In this document: piece by piece, positions 25,370 to 32,938 of the stretch
How the letters are laid out: each line of letters begins with the position of its first letter
Numbering within the stretch: position 1 is the stretch's first letter
Source: Kitasatospora sp. NBC_01246
Lineage (GTDB): Bacteria; Actinomycetota; Actinomycetes; Streptomycetales; Streptomycetaceae
Length of the DNA: 64,000 nucleotides
Direction of reading: 5' to 3'
Assembly (NCBI RefSeq): GCF_036226505.1
Contig: NZ_CP108484.1
Location: 7,721,501-7,785,500, forward strand
Notes under the pieces: generated by a model
Database searches by the model: none
Told to the model about the DNA's origin: nothing
Seen by the model: the letters and a program-made list of their open reading frames with translations, nothing else
Made by a program: the position numbers and the translations under genes

Positions 25370-27881
25370 GGTAACGGCGACTGGTGCTGGTCCACGCGTA
25401 GACGCCGTCGACCAACTCCCGGCTGCCGTCGAGGTACCAGTGCCCGGCGGGGTGGCGGCGCCGCAGCCGGCGGCGCAGCGTCCGGCTCTCCTCCCGCAGC
25501 CGCGCGATCCGGGCGCGCACCGACAGCTCCGCCCGGCGGCGGGTGCAGCCGCGGACCCGCTGCAGGGTCAGCACGGTGTTGAAGGCGGCGGCCGGCTGGC
25601 GCTCCTCCCGCTCCAGCGAGTAGAGGTCGTTGATCAGCGTCGCGGCGTCGGCCGTGTGGGCGCGCAGCCGGTGCAGTTCGGGATCGGCGTGCAGCCCGGC
25701 GGGCGCGTCGGCGCCGTGGACGCGCTCCAGTATGTTCATGAACGGGTAGAGGCAGCTGGCGTGGCGGCGCAGCCGCATCGTCTCGGGGAGGCCGGGGGAG
25801 GTGCCCCGCGACCGGTGCACCGCCTCGGCGATGAAGGTGTCCAGGCAGGACCGCCACTCGGTGGCGCCGCGCGCGCGCCAGGCCGGTGACATGCCCTCGT
25901 TCTGCCGCAGCCACAGCTCCCGCCAGGCACCCAGGAGCCGGTCGTCGCCGGGGGCCGGTCCGGCGGGCGCGGTCGCGCGGTCGGGGCCGGTGAGGACGGC
26001 GAGCAGCGGATCGACGAGGGCGCGGGCCCGGTCGGGGTGGCGGCCGGGGGCACCGTCGAAGCGGTCGTCGAGGATGGTGAACCAGCCCAGGACGTCGACG
26101 AGCAGGTCGAGTTCGGCGCCGCGGGCCCGGGGGTAGGCGTGGCCGATCAGCTCGGGGAGCGCGTAGGCCTGGTAGCGCGGCAGGTCGGCCGGGGTGAGCA
26201 GGCCGTGGCCGACCACCCAGTCGGCGTGCCGGGCGGTGGAGGCGCGCAGTTCGGCGGGCCGGCGTGGGCCTCCGGGGGCGGGCGGCCGGGCGGCGGGGTA
26301 GGCGGGCGGGGCAGGCCGGGGGCCGAGCGCGGCCCGGGCGGCGACCGCGGCGGGGCGGGCCGGCACCTCGTGCGGCGCCCGGTCGTCCGGCCGGCCGGCC
26401 GGTCGGTCCGGGGCGGGGGAGGTGCGCGGGGCGAGGCGGACGCGCAAGTCCTGGGCCTGGACGGTCGTCCAGACCACCTCGCGGGCCCGGGATCCCGCCA
26501 CCGCCGTCGGCCGCCAGCGGCGCAGGATCGCGGCGGCGGCCACGGTCAGCTCCGCCCAGGCGAACGCCTCGCCGATGCACTTGTGCTTGCCCGCGCCGAA
26601 CGGCAGGAACGCCTGCCGCCCGGCGGTCGCGGCCGAGCCGCCCTCGCGCCAGCGGCCGGGGTGGAAGCGCAGCGGCTCCGGGTAGAGGTGCGGGTCGCGG
26701 TGCAACGCGGTGAGGCTGTACAGCAACTCGGTGCCGGCCGGGATCCGGTACGGGCCGAGCTCGACCGGCACGGTCGCCGTCCGCATCAGGAAGGCGTTCG
26801 GCGCGTGCAGCCGGACCACCTCCTGGGTGACGCTGCGGGTGTAGCCGAGCCGGGCGAGCGCCTCGGGGGTCGGGACGGTGCCCGCCGGGAGGTGTTCGTC
26901 CAGCTCGGCCAGCACGCGGGCCTCCACCCCGGGGTGGCGCAGCAGTTCGTCGAGCAGCCAGGTGAGCGTGGTGGAGACGGTCTCGGTGCCCGCGCCGAAC
27001 ATGGTGATCGCCTCCGACCGGACGTCGGCCTCGGTGAGCGGCCGGCCGGTGGCGGGGTCGGTGGCCGCGCGCAGCAGCGCGGGGAGGGTGCGGTCCGCCG
27101 GGCCGGAGGGCCGCCCGCCGCCCGCGGAACCGCCGAACGGGCAGCCGCCCGCCGGCGCGCCGCCGGGCCGGGTGCTGCCGTCGACGGCCTGGTCGACGAC
27201 CTGGTTCAGCACCCGCACGGCGGCGTCGAACCGCCGGTTGACCGGCAGCGGCAGCCGGGCGAACGCCGGGTGCGGGTACAGCGACTGGACGATCTGGCCC
27301 TTCACCAGGTCGGGCAGCGCCCGGTGGAAGGCGAGCGTGGCGTCCTCGCTCAGCCGGGCGTCGAACAGCGTGCTGGTGACGATCTCCAGCGCGAGGTGGT
27401 TCATCTCCTTCGCGACGTCGAGGACCTGGCCCTCCCGCCAGCTCCCGGCCCGCTCCTCGGCGACCCGGTGCATCACCGCGAGGTACTCGGCCGTCCGCTC
27501 CGGGCCGAAGGCGGGCTGGACGGTCCGGCGGCGGTCGCGGTGCGCCTGGCCCTCGGACATCAGCAGGCCGTCACCGAACGCCGTCCTGAGGGTGTCCTGG
27601 ACGGCGCCGCGCGGGCAGTCGTACGCGAGCGCGACCAGCAGGGTGTGGACCAGGCCGGCGTCGGTGACGACGCAGACGGTGCGCGGGCCGAGCCGGATCC
27701 GCACCACGCCGCCGTGGCGGGCGAGCGAGCCGAGGAAGCCGAGCGGGTCGCGCAGCAGAGCGGGGGCGTGGCCGAGGCCGGGCAGCGCGCCCGGCGCGAG
27801 CGGGGGAGGGGCCGCGGGGGTTCTCCGGGGGGTGCTTCTGGAGGGAACGGTCGATCTCCGGGTCTCAGTCGTCAGGACCAT
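25347..27881 (-). CDS. Cytochrome P450-terpene synthase fusion protein
   Basis: One uninterrupted frame of 844 residues from ATG at 27881, with GAGAGG seven bases upstream. Residues about 25-485 are a P450: oxygen motif FGAGTETVSTT (295-305), ExxR at 354-357, heme loop FLPFGAGKHKCIGEAF with Cys435. It is closest in look to pentalenene oxygenase-type enzymes. A Gly/Pro insert lies at 237-262. Residues about 487-545 are a Pro/Ala/Arg linker. Residues about 545-844 are a class I terpene cyclase: DDRFD at 605-609, NSE triad NDLYSLERE at 751-759, terminal Arg-Tyr at 836-837. All magnesium-binding positions are kept. The protein would cyclise a prenyl diphosphate and oxidise the product. No stop codon separates the domains. 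Confidence 0.88.
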   Translation of the reverse strand: MVLTTETRRSTVPSRSTPRRTPAAPPPLAPGALPGLGHAPALLRDPLGFLGSLARHGGVVRIRLGPRTVCVVTDAGLVHTLLVALAYDCPRGAVQDTLRTAFGDGLLMSEGQAHRDRRRTVQPAFGPERTAEYLAVMHRVAEERAGSWREGQVLDVAKEMNHLALEIVTSTLFDARLSEDATLAFHRALPDLVKGQIVQSLYPHPAFARLPLPVNRRFDAAVRVLNQVVDQAVDGSTRPGGAPAGGCPFGGSAGGGRPSGPADRTLPALLRAATDPATGRPLTEADVRSEAITMFGAGTETVSTTLTWLLDELLRHPGVEARVLAELDEHLPAGTVPTPEALARLGYTRSVTQEVVRLHAPNAFLMRTATVPVELGPYRIPAGTELLYSLTALHRDPHLYPEPLRFHPGRWREGGSAATAGRQAFLPFGAGKHKCIGEAFAWAELTVAAAAILRRWRPTAVAGSRAREVVWTTVQAQDLRVRLAPRTSPAPDRPAGRPDDRAPHEVPARPAAVAARAALGPRPAPPAYPAARPPAPGGPRRPAELRASTARHADWVVGHGLLTPADLPRYQAYALPELIGHAYPRARGAELDLLVDVLGWFTILDDRFDGAPGRHPDRARALVDPLLAVLTGPDRATAPAGPAPGDDRLLGAWRELWLRQNEGMSPAWRARGATEWRSCLDTFIAEAVHRSRGTSPGLPETMRLRRHASCLYPFMNILERVHGADAPAGLHADPELHRLRAHTADAATLINDLYSLEREERQPAAAFNTVLTLQRVRGCTRRRAELSVRARIARLREESRTLRRRLRRRHPAGHWYLDGSRELVDGVYAWTSTSRRYLSDGRRG

Positions 27882-28291
27882 GACATTACCTCTCACCAGA
27901 TGAACCGTCGCGGCGGCACCGCCGGTGTCGTCGCCGCGACCGGGGGGAATCGGGGGCTCCGCGGAGCGGACCCCGCGCGCACCACTGCCAGAGGGCGCAC
28001 GACATGGGAAACGCGCCGGTCCGGCGGGCGTTGCGCCGTACTCCGGTGGATCACCCCATCGGTGGAGCGCGTGGCGTGCGGCCCGCGAGCGGCGCCCCGG
28101 CTGCCGGGGACACGGCGGAGGCGCGTGACGGGGACCCCGGAGGCCCGTGCGGCCGGTCCGGTGCGGCCGGGCCCGGCCCGGTCGTCCGGCCCGGGCCGGG
28201 TGGTCCCGGGCTGCCGCACAGACCAGGTCTTTCGGCCCTCGGCGGGAGGGCCCCGGGCGGTCCAGCATGGTCCCGGACCGAGGAGGACCTG
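27882..28291. promoter_or_regulatory. Divergent promoter region, fusion gene and hibernation factor
   Basis: This 410-bp stretch has no convincing gene. AT-richer bases at 27880-27905 precede the fusion gene. AGGTCTTTCGGCCCT at 28225-28239, about 55 bp before the HPF gene, is a loose resemblance to actinobacterial dormancy-regulator (DevR/OsdR) boxes. I give that low weight. Confidence 0.35.
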
Positions 28292-29071
28292 ATGACCCGT
28301 CTGCACCACCCGCCGGCCCCCGACCTGCGGGTGGAGATCCGCGGCGAACTGCCGCGCGCGGATGCCGAGTACGCGCGGGCGCGGGCACTGGGGCTGGGCA
28401 CGGCCCTCGGGCCGGGCGCGCACGCGGTCCGGATCCGGCTCACCCGGCTGCGCCACCGCTCGCTCACCCGGCCGGTCGTGGCGCAGGCCGCGGTCGAGCT
28501 GGACGGTGTCGGCCCGGTCCGGGTGCAACTGGCCGCCGCGACCGGGGCCGAGGCGGTGGACGTCGCGCTCGGCACGCTGGCCGGGCGCGCCACGCGGCTG
28601 CGCGAGCAGGGGGAGATCGGACTGGCCGCGGTGTACGAGAGCGCCTACCGGCCGCAGTACGCGCCGCGCCCGCTGGCCGAACGGCAGCTCGTCCGGCGGA
28701 AATCGGTCACGCCGGCCCGCTGCACCCCCGACGAGGCCGCCCGCGCGATGCTGGCCCTGGACCACCGCTTCCACCTCTTCGTCGACGCGCTCACCGGCCA
28801 GGACGCCGTCGTCCACCGCGGTGCGGTGAGCGGCGGCCTCCGGGTGGTGCGCACCCACGCCGGCGCGCGCGCCGGCGGCTCCGGGCTCCTCACGACCGAA
28901 AGCCCGCGTCCCGCGCCCACGTCCGACCTGGCCGAGGCGGCCCGCCGGCTCTGGCTCACCGGTCGGCCGTTCGTCTTCCACACCGATCCCGGCGATGCGC
29001 GGGGCCGGGTGCTCTACCGCCGCTACGACGGCCACTACGGCTTGATCACGGCGGTAGCGCGGCCCTGCTGA
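28292..29071 (+). CDS. HPF/RaiA-like ribosome hibernation factor
   Basis: A 259-residue protein. ATG at 28292 follows AGGAGG. The N-terminal part (about 8-100) is a diverged S30AE-like domain with LRVEIRGELPRAD, HAVRIRLTRL and VRVQLAA. The segment from about 130 (RQLVRRKSVTPARCTPDEAA, then LDHRFHLFVDALTGQDAVVH) is the S30AE C-terminal dimerisation domain, and a second similar segment follows (about 205-255). This long, two-C-domain form occurs in streptomycetes next to stress genes. It would inactivate ribosomes in dormancy or hypoxia. Confidence 0.75.
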   Translation: MTRLHHPPAPDLRVEIRGELPRADAEYARARALGLGTALGPGAHAVRIRLTRLRHRSLTRPVVAQAAVELDGVGPVRVQLAAATGAEAVDVALGTLAGRATRLREQGEIGLAAVYESAYRPQYAPRPLAERQLVRRKSVTPARCTPDEAARAMLALDHRFHLFVDALTGQDAVVHRGAVSGGLRVVRTHAGARAGGSGLLTTESPRPAPTSDLAEAARRLWLTGRPFVFHTDPGDARGRVLYRRYDGHYGLITAVARPC

Positions 29072-29127
29072 GGGGCAGGTATCGGACGGCACCGGTCGCC
29101 CGGGACGACCCCGGCCGGTCCGGTACC

Positions 29128-29198
29128 GCAGGACGCAGGACGCAGGACGAACGAGGCGAGACGCAGGACGCACGAGGCAAAGCGCAGGACGCAGGACG
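29128..29198. repeat. GCAGGAC heptamer repeat tract
   Basis: Three perfect tandem copies of GCAGGAC (29128-29148) are followed by scattered further copies alternating with ACGAGGC. The tract lies between the hibernation factor and the next gene and has no coding potential. Confidence 0.75.
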
Positions 29199-29284
29199 CG
29201 GCACGGCACCGCCCCGAACGAGTGACGAGCAGACGAGCACCCGACCGACCGGCACACCCCTAGCGCAAGACGGGAACTGGGACC

Positions 29285-29707
29285 ATGGACTGCGAAGAAG
29301 TCATGCTGACCGTCCGGATCTCCGCGGCCGAGCGGGCCCTGCTGCGCGCACTGGCCCGCGGCCACCGCGGTGACGTGTCGGAGGTCGCGGTGGACGGCCT
29401 GCTGGACGTCATCCCCGCCCTGCACGACGACGCGGGCGTGCCGGGGCTGCTGCGCGTTCTCGCCCGGCCCGCGCCCTGCGCCGTCACCCTCTGGCTGCCC
29501 CTGCCGGTCGCGGACCTGCTCCCGCTGGTCGGTGAGCGGGTCACCCGGGCCGCCGGGCTGCCGGTCGGCCCCGCCAGTGCGGCGCTGGCGGCCGGGCTGC
29601 GGCTCTGGTTGGCGGGTGACCCGGACCGCCTGGCGGCCTCCCTCGCCGCCATGCACGCGCAGGGTGTCCACTCCTACGGCGTGGGACACCTGGGCGTCGC
29701 GGCCTGA
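29285..29707 (+). CDS. Small hypothetical protein
   Basis: A 140-residue soluble, Leu/Ala-rich, mostly helical protein with no recognised domain. It opens MDCEEVMLTVRISAAERALL; an internal ATG at residue 7 is an alternative start. It contains VTLWLPLPVADLLPLVGERV and ends HSYGVGHLGVAA. Codon bias is strong, supporting a real gene. Repeat DNA flanks it on both sides. Confidence 0.55.
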   Translation: MDCEEVMLTVRISAAERALLRALARGHRGDVSEVAVDGLLDVIPALHDDAGVPGLLRVLARPAPCAVTLWLPLPVADLLPLVGERVTRAAGLPVGPASAALAAGLRLWLAGDPDRLAASLAAMHAQGVHSYGVGHLGVAA

Positions 29708-29740
29708 GCAGCCCTGAGCAGCCCTGAGCAGCCCTGAGCA
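29701..29740. repeat. 10-bp tandem repeat covering a stop codon
   Basis: The unit GCCCTGAGCA (first copy GGCCTGAGCA) runs four times, then decays. The first TGA is the stop of the preceding gene. Confidence 0.85.
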
Positions 29741-29824
29741 GCCCCGACCCGCCGTGAACTGCCCTGAGCCCGTGCCCTTCGTGCGGGGCCGCGGTTGTCG
29801 TACCCCTCTGGTACTCCTGACGGC

Positions 29825-30388
29825 ATGACGGAACACGCCTCGGCCGCCGACCTCGCCCTGCTGCGCGCCGCGTTCGGTGCCGACCGGGCCGGGTCGTCGC
29901 GGACACCACCACTCGGCCGCGGCGGGGTGCGCGCCTTCGAGGCCGAGCACGGCATCGTGCTGCCAGAGCCGTACCGGACGTTCGTGGCCGAGATCTGTGA
30001 CGGCTTTTCGGACGGCCCGCCGCACCACGGGCTGATACCGGCCGCCGCGCTCCCGGCCGACTGGGGCGCCGGCCGTCCCGGGCAGGTCCTCGCCGAGCCG
30101 TTCCCGCTGTCGGCCGCCTGGCTGTGGGACGACGATCCACGGCCCGAGGAGGAGGTCGAGGCGCTCCTGGACCGGGTCTTCCACCACGGCTCGATCGTGC
30201 TGGGCACGGACGGCTGCGGGATGTACTGGCACCTGGTGGTCTCCGGCCCCCGGCGCGGCGAGATCTGGCTGATCACGGGTGAGGGCGCCGTCCCCTACCG
30301 CGCCCCGGACGGCGGGTCGGCGGGGGAGCCGGGCTTCGCGGGCTGGGTCGCGCGCTGGGCGGCGGGCCTGCCGTGGTGGTCGGAGTGA
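29825..30388 (+). CDS. SMI1/KNR4 family protein
   Basis: A 187-residue single-domain protein. Typical features are GRGGVRAFEAEHGIVLPEPY near residue 30, then FVAEICDGFSDGPPHHGL, DGCGMYWHLVVSGPRRGEIW (the conserved gly-acid strand pair) and GFAGWVARW. SMI1/KNR4 proteins commonly serve as immunity proteins to polymorphic toxins or as cell-wall regulators; no toxin gene is adjacent. ATG at 29825 is used, ten codons inside a longer frame. Confidence 0.8.
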   Translation: MTEHASAADLALLRAAFGADRAGSSRTPPLGRGGVRAFEAEHGIVLPEPYRTFVAEICDGFSDGPPHHGLIPAAALPADWGAGRPGQVLAEPFPLSAAWLWDDDPRPEEEVEALLDRVFHHGSIVLGTDGCGMYWHLVVSGPRRGEIWLITGEGAVPYRAPDGGSAGEPGFAGWVARWAAGLPWWSE

Positions 30389-30683
30389 CAGCAGGGGCCG
30401 GGCGGGCCTGCCGGGGCGGTCCGAATGGCATGTCCTGGGCGGGAAGTTGGCTGGTCGGAGTTCTGGTCACGGCGCCGGCTCAGGTCTAGCATTCCGGTCA
30501 CGGCAGCCGTGGTCCGGGCATTCGGACCAGCCGGCCGGGTGGCTCCGCCACCTCATGCCGGGGAGCGCGTACCCCCCGAGCGCGCTTCCCGGCGCCGCCG
30601 GCCGACCGTCGGCGGGGCCGTCGGCGACCGGGGCCGGGCGGTCGGTACGGGCCGGTAAGAACAGGTCGGTCAGTACGGTCCGG
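30389..30683. other. Gene-free stretch between convergent genes
   Basis: No frame with codon bias and no strong hairpin was found. Its right edge is the 14-bp repeat that runs into the stop codon of the FAD gene. Confidence 0.4.
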
Positions 30684-30702
30684 TCAGTACGGTCCGGTCA
30701 GT
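30668..30702. repeat. 14-bp tandem repeat across the FAD gene stop codon
   Basis: GGTCAGTACGGTCC occurs twice perfectly and then partially. On the minus strand it supplies the last codons and stop of the monooxygenase. Confidence 0.8.
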
Positions 30703-32069
30703 TCGGCCACCCGCGGGAACCGGGCGATCGCCTCGCCGAGGGTCGGTGGGACGGTCCGGCGGGGCCGCAGCGTGGCGAGGGCCACCGCGGGCGAGGTCAG
30801 CCGGTCGGCGGGGGCGGCGAGCGAGAAGACGTCGAAGTAGGCCGCCGAGACGGCCGGGTCGGTGAGGGCGGCGCGCAGCAGCCGCTCGGTGTACCAGCGG
30901 CCGAGTCGCGCGGTCGGCCGCTGGGCGGGAGGTTCGTTCGACCGTGCGCCGGGGAAGTCCCGGTCCTGCTCCTCGGCCATCTTCCACGGGGTGTCGACGG
31001 CGCGGGCGATCCGCCGCTGCACGGTGGCGCTGACGTGCGGGTGGAGCCCTTCGGCGTCGAGGGTGGTCCGGATGGCGACGGCGCACTGCGCGGCGACGGC
31101 CATGCCGTGGCCGTAGACCGGGTTGAGGGCGGCCAGCGCGTCGCCCGTCGCGGCGAACCCCGCGGGTGTCCCGCTCTCGTAGCAGCGGCGGCGGTTCAGC
31201 GTGCCGCGACACGTGCGGATCGGGCCGACGGGGCGGGCGGCGCGGGCCAGGTCGTGCACGACCGGGTGGGTGAGGCCCTTGAGGAAGGTGTGGAACTCGG
31301 CCTCGGTGCGGGAGGGTTCGCCGGCCCGGGTGCCGGAGAGGGTGATGATCCAGCGGTCGTTCTCGATGGGGACGACGGTGGCGCCGCGCCCGGGTGTCCG
31401 CCGGCCGGGGACGGGGACGATGCTGACGACGGGGAAGCCCTGGTTGCCGCGCGGCGCGTCGAACAGGCGGGCGGCATAGGCGAGTCCGGCATCCACGGTG
31501 ACCTCCCGCGGACCTGTCGAGCCGAGTGCGCGCAGCCAGCGCGGGGCCTGGGAGCGGCGGCCGGTCGCGTCCACGACCAGGTCGGCCGGGAGGGTCTCGC
31601 GCGATCCGTCCGGGTTCCGCACCAGCGCCCCGCGGACCTGGGCCGCGTCGCCGGTCAGGCCGAGGACGGAGGTGCCCTCGCGGATCGTGACGGCGGCCCG
31701 GCCGCGCAGCCGCTGCCGGACGATGTGGTCGAGCAGGTGCCGGCTGCAGGCGATCAGATAGGCGGTCGACTCGAAGGCCTGGAGCCAGCCCGGGCCGAGG
31801 CGCATCAGCATGCCGGAGGGCATCGGCCGGCGGTGTGCTCCGGCGGCCAGCAGCGCGTCGACGGTTCCCGGCAGCAGCGCGTCGAGGGCGTCGGCTCCGC
31901 CACCGAGCAGGATGTGGCTGAAGTCGCCCTGCGGTAACCCCCGGCGCGGGTGCGGCCCGTCGGGGAGGGTGTCCTGTTCGACGACGGTGACGCGGCGGGC
32001 GTGCGGTTCGAGGGCCGCGGCGGCCAGGAGCCCGGCGAGTCCGCCGCCGAGCACGACAGCGGTGCTCAC
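30684..32069 (-). CDS. FAD-dependent monooxygenase (epoxidase-like)
   Basis: A 461-residue flavoprotein. GTG at 32069 with GGAG upstream opens directly on the FAD motif TAVVLGGGLAGLLAAAAL. Further marks are RRGLPQGDFSHILLGGGADA (second conserved block), LVVDATGRRSQAPRWL (DG/ATG motif) and GFAATGDALAALNPVYGHGM (GD motif, flavin ribityl contact). This set is that of single-component aromatic or polyene epoxidases and hydroxylases. The start overlaps the stop of a possible 60-codon frame (GTGA). It is not in an obvious pathway, though the terpene fusion lies 2.8 kb away. Confidence 0.82.
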   Translation of the reverse strand: MSTAVVLGGGLAGLLAAAALEPHARRVTVVEQDTLPDGPHPRRGLPQGDFSHILLGGGADALDALLPGTVDALLAAGAHRRPMPSGMLMRLGPGWLQAFESTAYLIACSRHLLDHIVRQRLRGRAAVTIREGTSVLGLTGDAAQVRGALVRNPDGSRETLPADLVVDATGRRSQAPRWLRALGSTGPREVTVDAGLAYAARLFDAPRGNQGFPVVSIVPVPGRRTPGRGATVVPIENDRWIITLSGTRAGEPSRTEAEFHTFLKGLTHPVVHDLARAARPVGPIRTCRGTLNRRRCYESGTPAGFAATGDALAALNPVYGHGMAVAAQCAVAIRTTLDAEGLHPHVSATVQRRIARAVDTPWKMAEEQDRDFPGARSNEPPAQRPTARLGRWYTERLLRAALTDPAVSAAYFDVFSLAAPADRLTSPAVALATLRPRRTVPPTLGEAIARFPRVAELTGPY

Positions 32070-32248
32070 CGCGCTCCGGCGGAGCGGTCGGACGCGCGGT
32101 GGTCGAACAAGCGGTGGGTGGGCGTGCGGTGGGCGGTGAGGCGCTCGGAGTCGGGGTGCGCCGAGCCGCGGTGGGCGGTCGGGCGTGGGGCGTCCGGCGG
32201 GTCGTGCGGGAGTGGCACCAGGTGCCCGACGGGCGGCCGGGGAATCAT
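32066..32248 (-). CDS. Possible 60-residue peptide coupled to the FAD gene
   Basis: ATG at 32248 has GGAGG seven bases upstream. The stop TGA overlaps the GTG start of the monooxygenase (GTGA), a sign of translational coupling. Third positions are strongly GC-biased. The peptide is Arg/His/Pro-rich (DSERLTAHRTPTHRLFDHRA) with no known family. Another frame, reading EAEFVHERNPFVRTLVHWAA, crosses 32280-32350, so the true gene in this patch is uncertain. Confidence 0.3.
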   Translation of the reverse strand: MIPRPPVGHLVPLPHDPPDAPRPTAHRGSAHPDSERLTAHRTPTHRLFDHRASDRSAGAR

Positions 32249-32938
32249 CGAGGAGCCTCCGTGCGGTAGCGGACGGCGGGGCCGCCCAGTGGACGAGGGT
32301 GCGGACGAACGGGTTCCGCTCGTGCACGAACTCCGCTTCGGGGGAGCCGACTTCGCGAAGCCGCGAGGGGGGTGCCGGCGGGGTGGGGCGCCCGGGCAGC
32401 CCGTGGCGGTGGCATCGGTGGCGGCCGGACGGGCGGCCGCCCCGACCCCCCGACCGGAGCCCGGCGAACCCGGCTCCATGCCCCCACCCCCGCTCTTCGA
32501 TCGCCGGTCCCCGGCCGCCGGTCACCGCACTCCGGCGGTCACCGGTCATCGGCCACCGGTCGGTCGGCCGAGGAAGCCCATTCTGGCCAGCGGCCGCAAC
32601 TGTTCAAAGGACAACCTTCGTTCTTCCCTCGCACGGGTGACCACGGCCCCCGGGTGAACGGCGGTCACACGGGCGACCGGACCGGTCGGGCGGGGCCGTC
32701 CGGGAGCCGGTGCGGTGCGGGCCGGGCGGCCCGAGCACCGGCCCGCGCCGCGGGGTTCGCCGCGTGCTCGGTGGGCCCGTTCGCGCGCCGGTTCGAAGCC
32801 ATCCGCAGATCTGCGCGAGTTTCGAAAGGAGGTTTCTGTTATCCGGCCCGGTCGGCCGTGGTCTCCCTGGTGTCGGACGGTCCGGCCGCCGCGAGCAGCG
32901 GCAGGCGGACCGTCGCACCGAGGAGAGGAGACGGACAC
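32249..32938. other. 690-bp stretch without an assigned gene
   Basis: The left part may hold coding sequence on the minus strand (EAEFVHERNPFVRTLVHWAA) that I could not resolve into a gene. The patches 32590-32640 and 32800-32850 are AT-richer and probably hold promoters, the second for the secreted metalloprotease. No riboswitch core was recognised. Confidence 0.35.

Noticed and set aside
26427..26500. Separate terpene synthase gene starting inside the linker (GTG near residue 505 of the fusion)
   Set aside because: No ribosome site is evident there and the P450 frame has no stop, so a single fused protein is the simpler reading.
28225..28239. DevR/OsdR dormancy box before the hibernation factor gene
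   Set aside because: The match is loose and not clearly palindromic, so it is mentioned only as a weak hint and not listed as a site.
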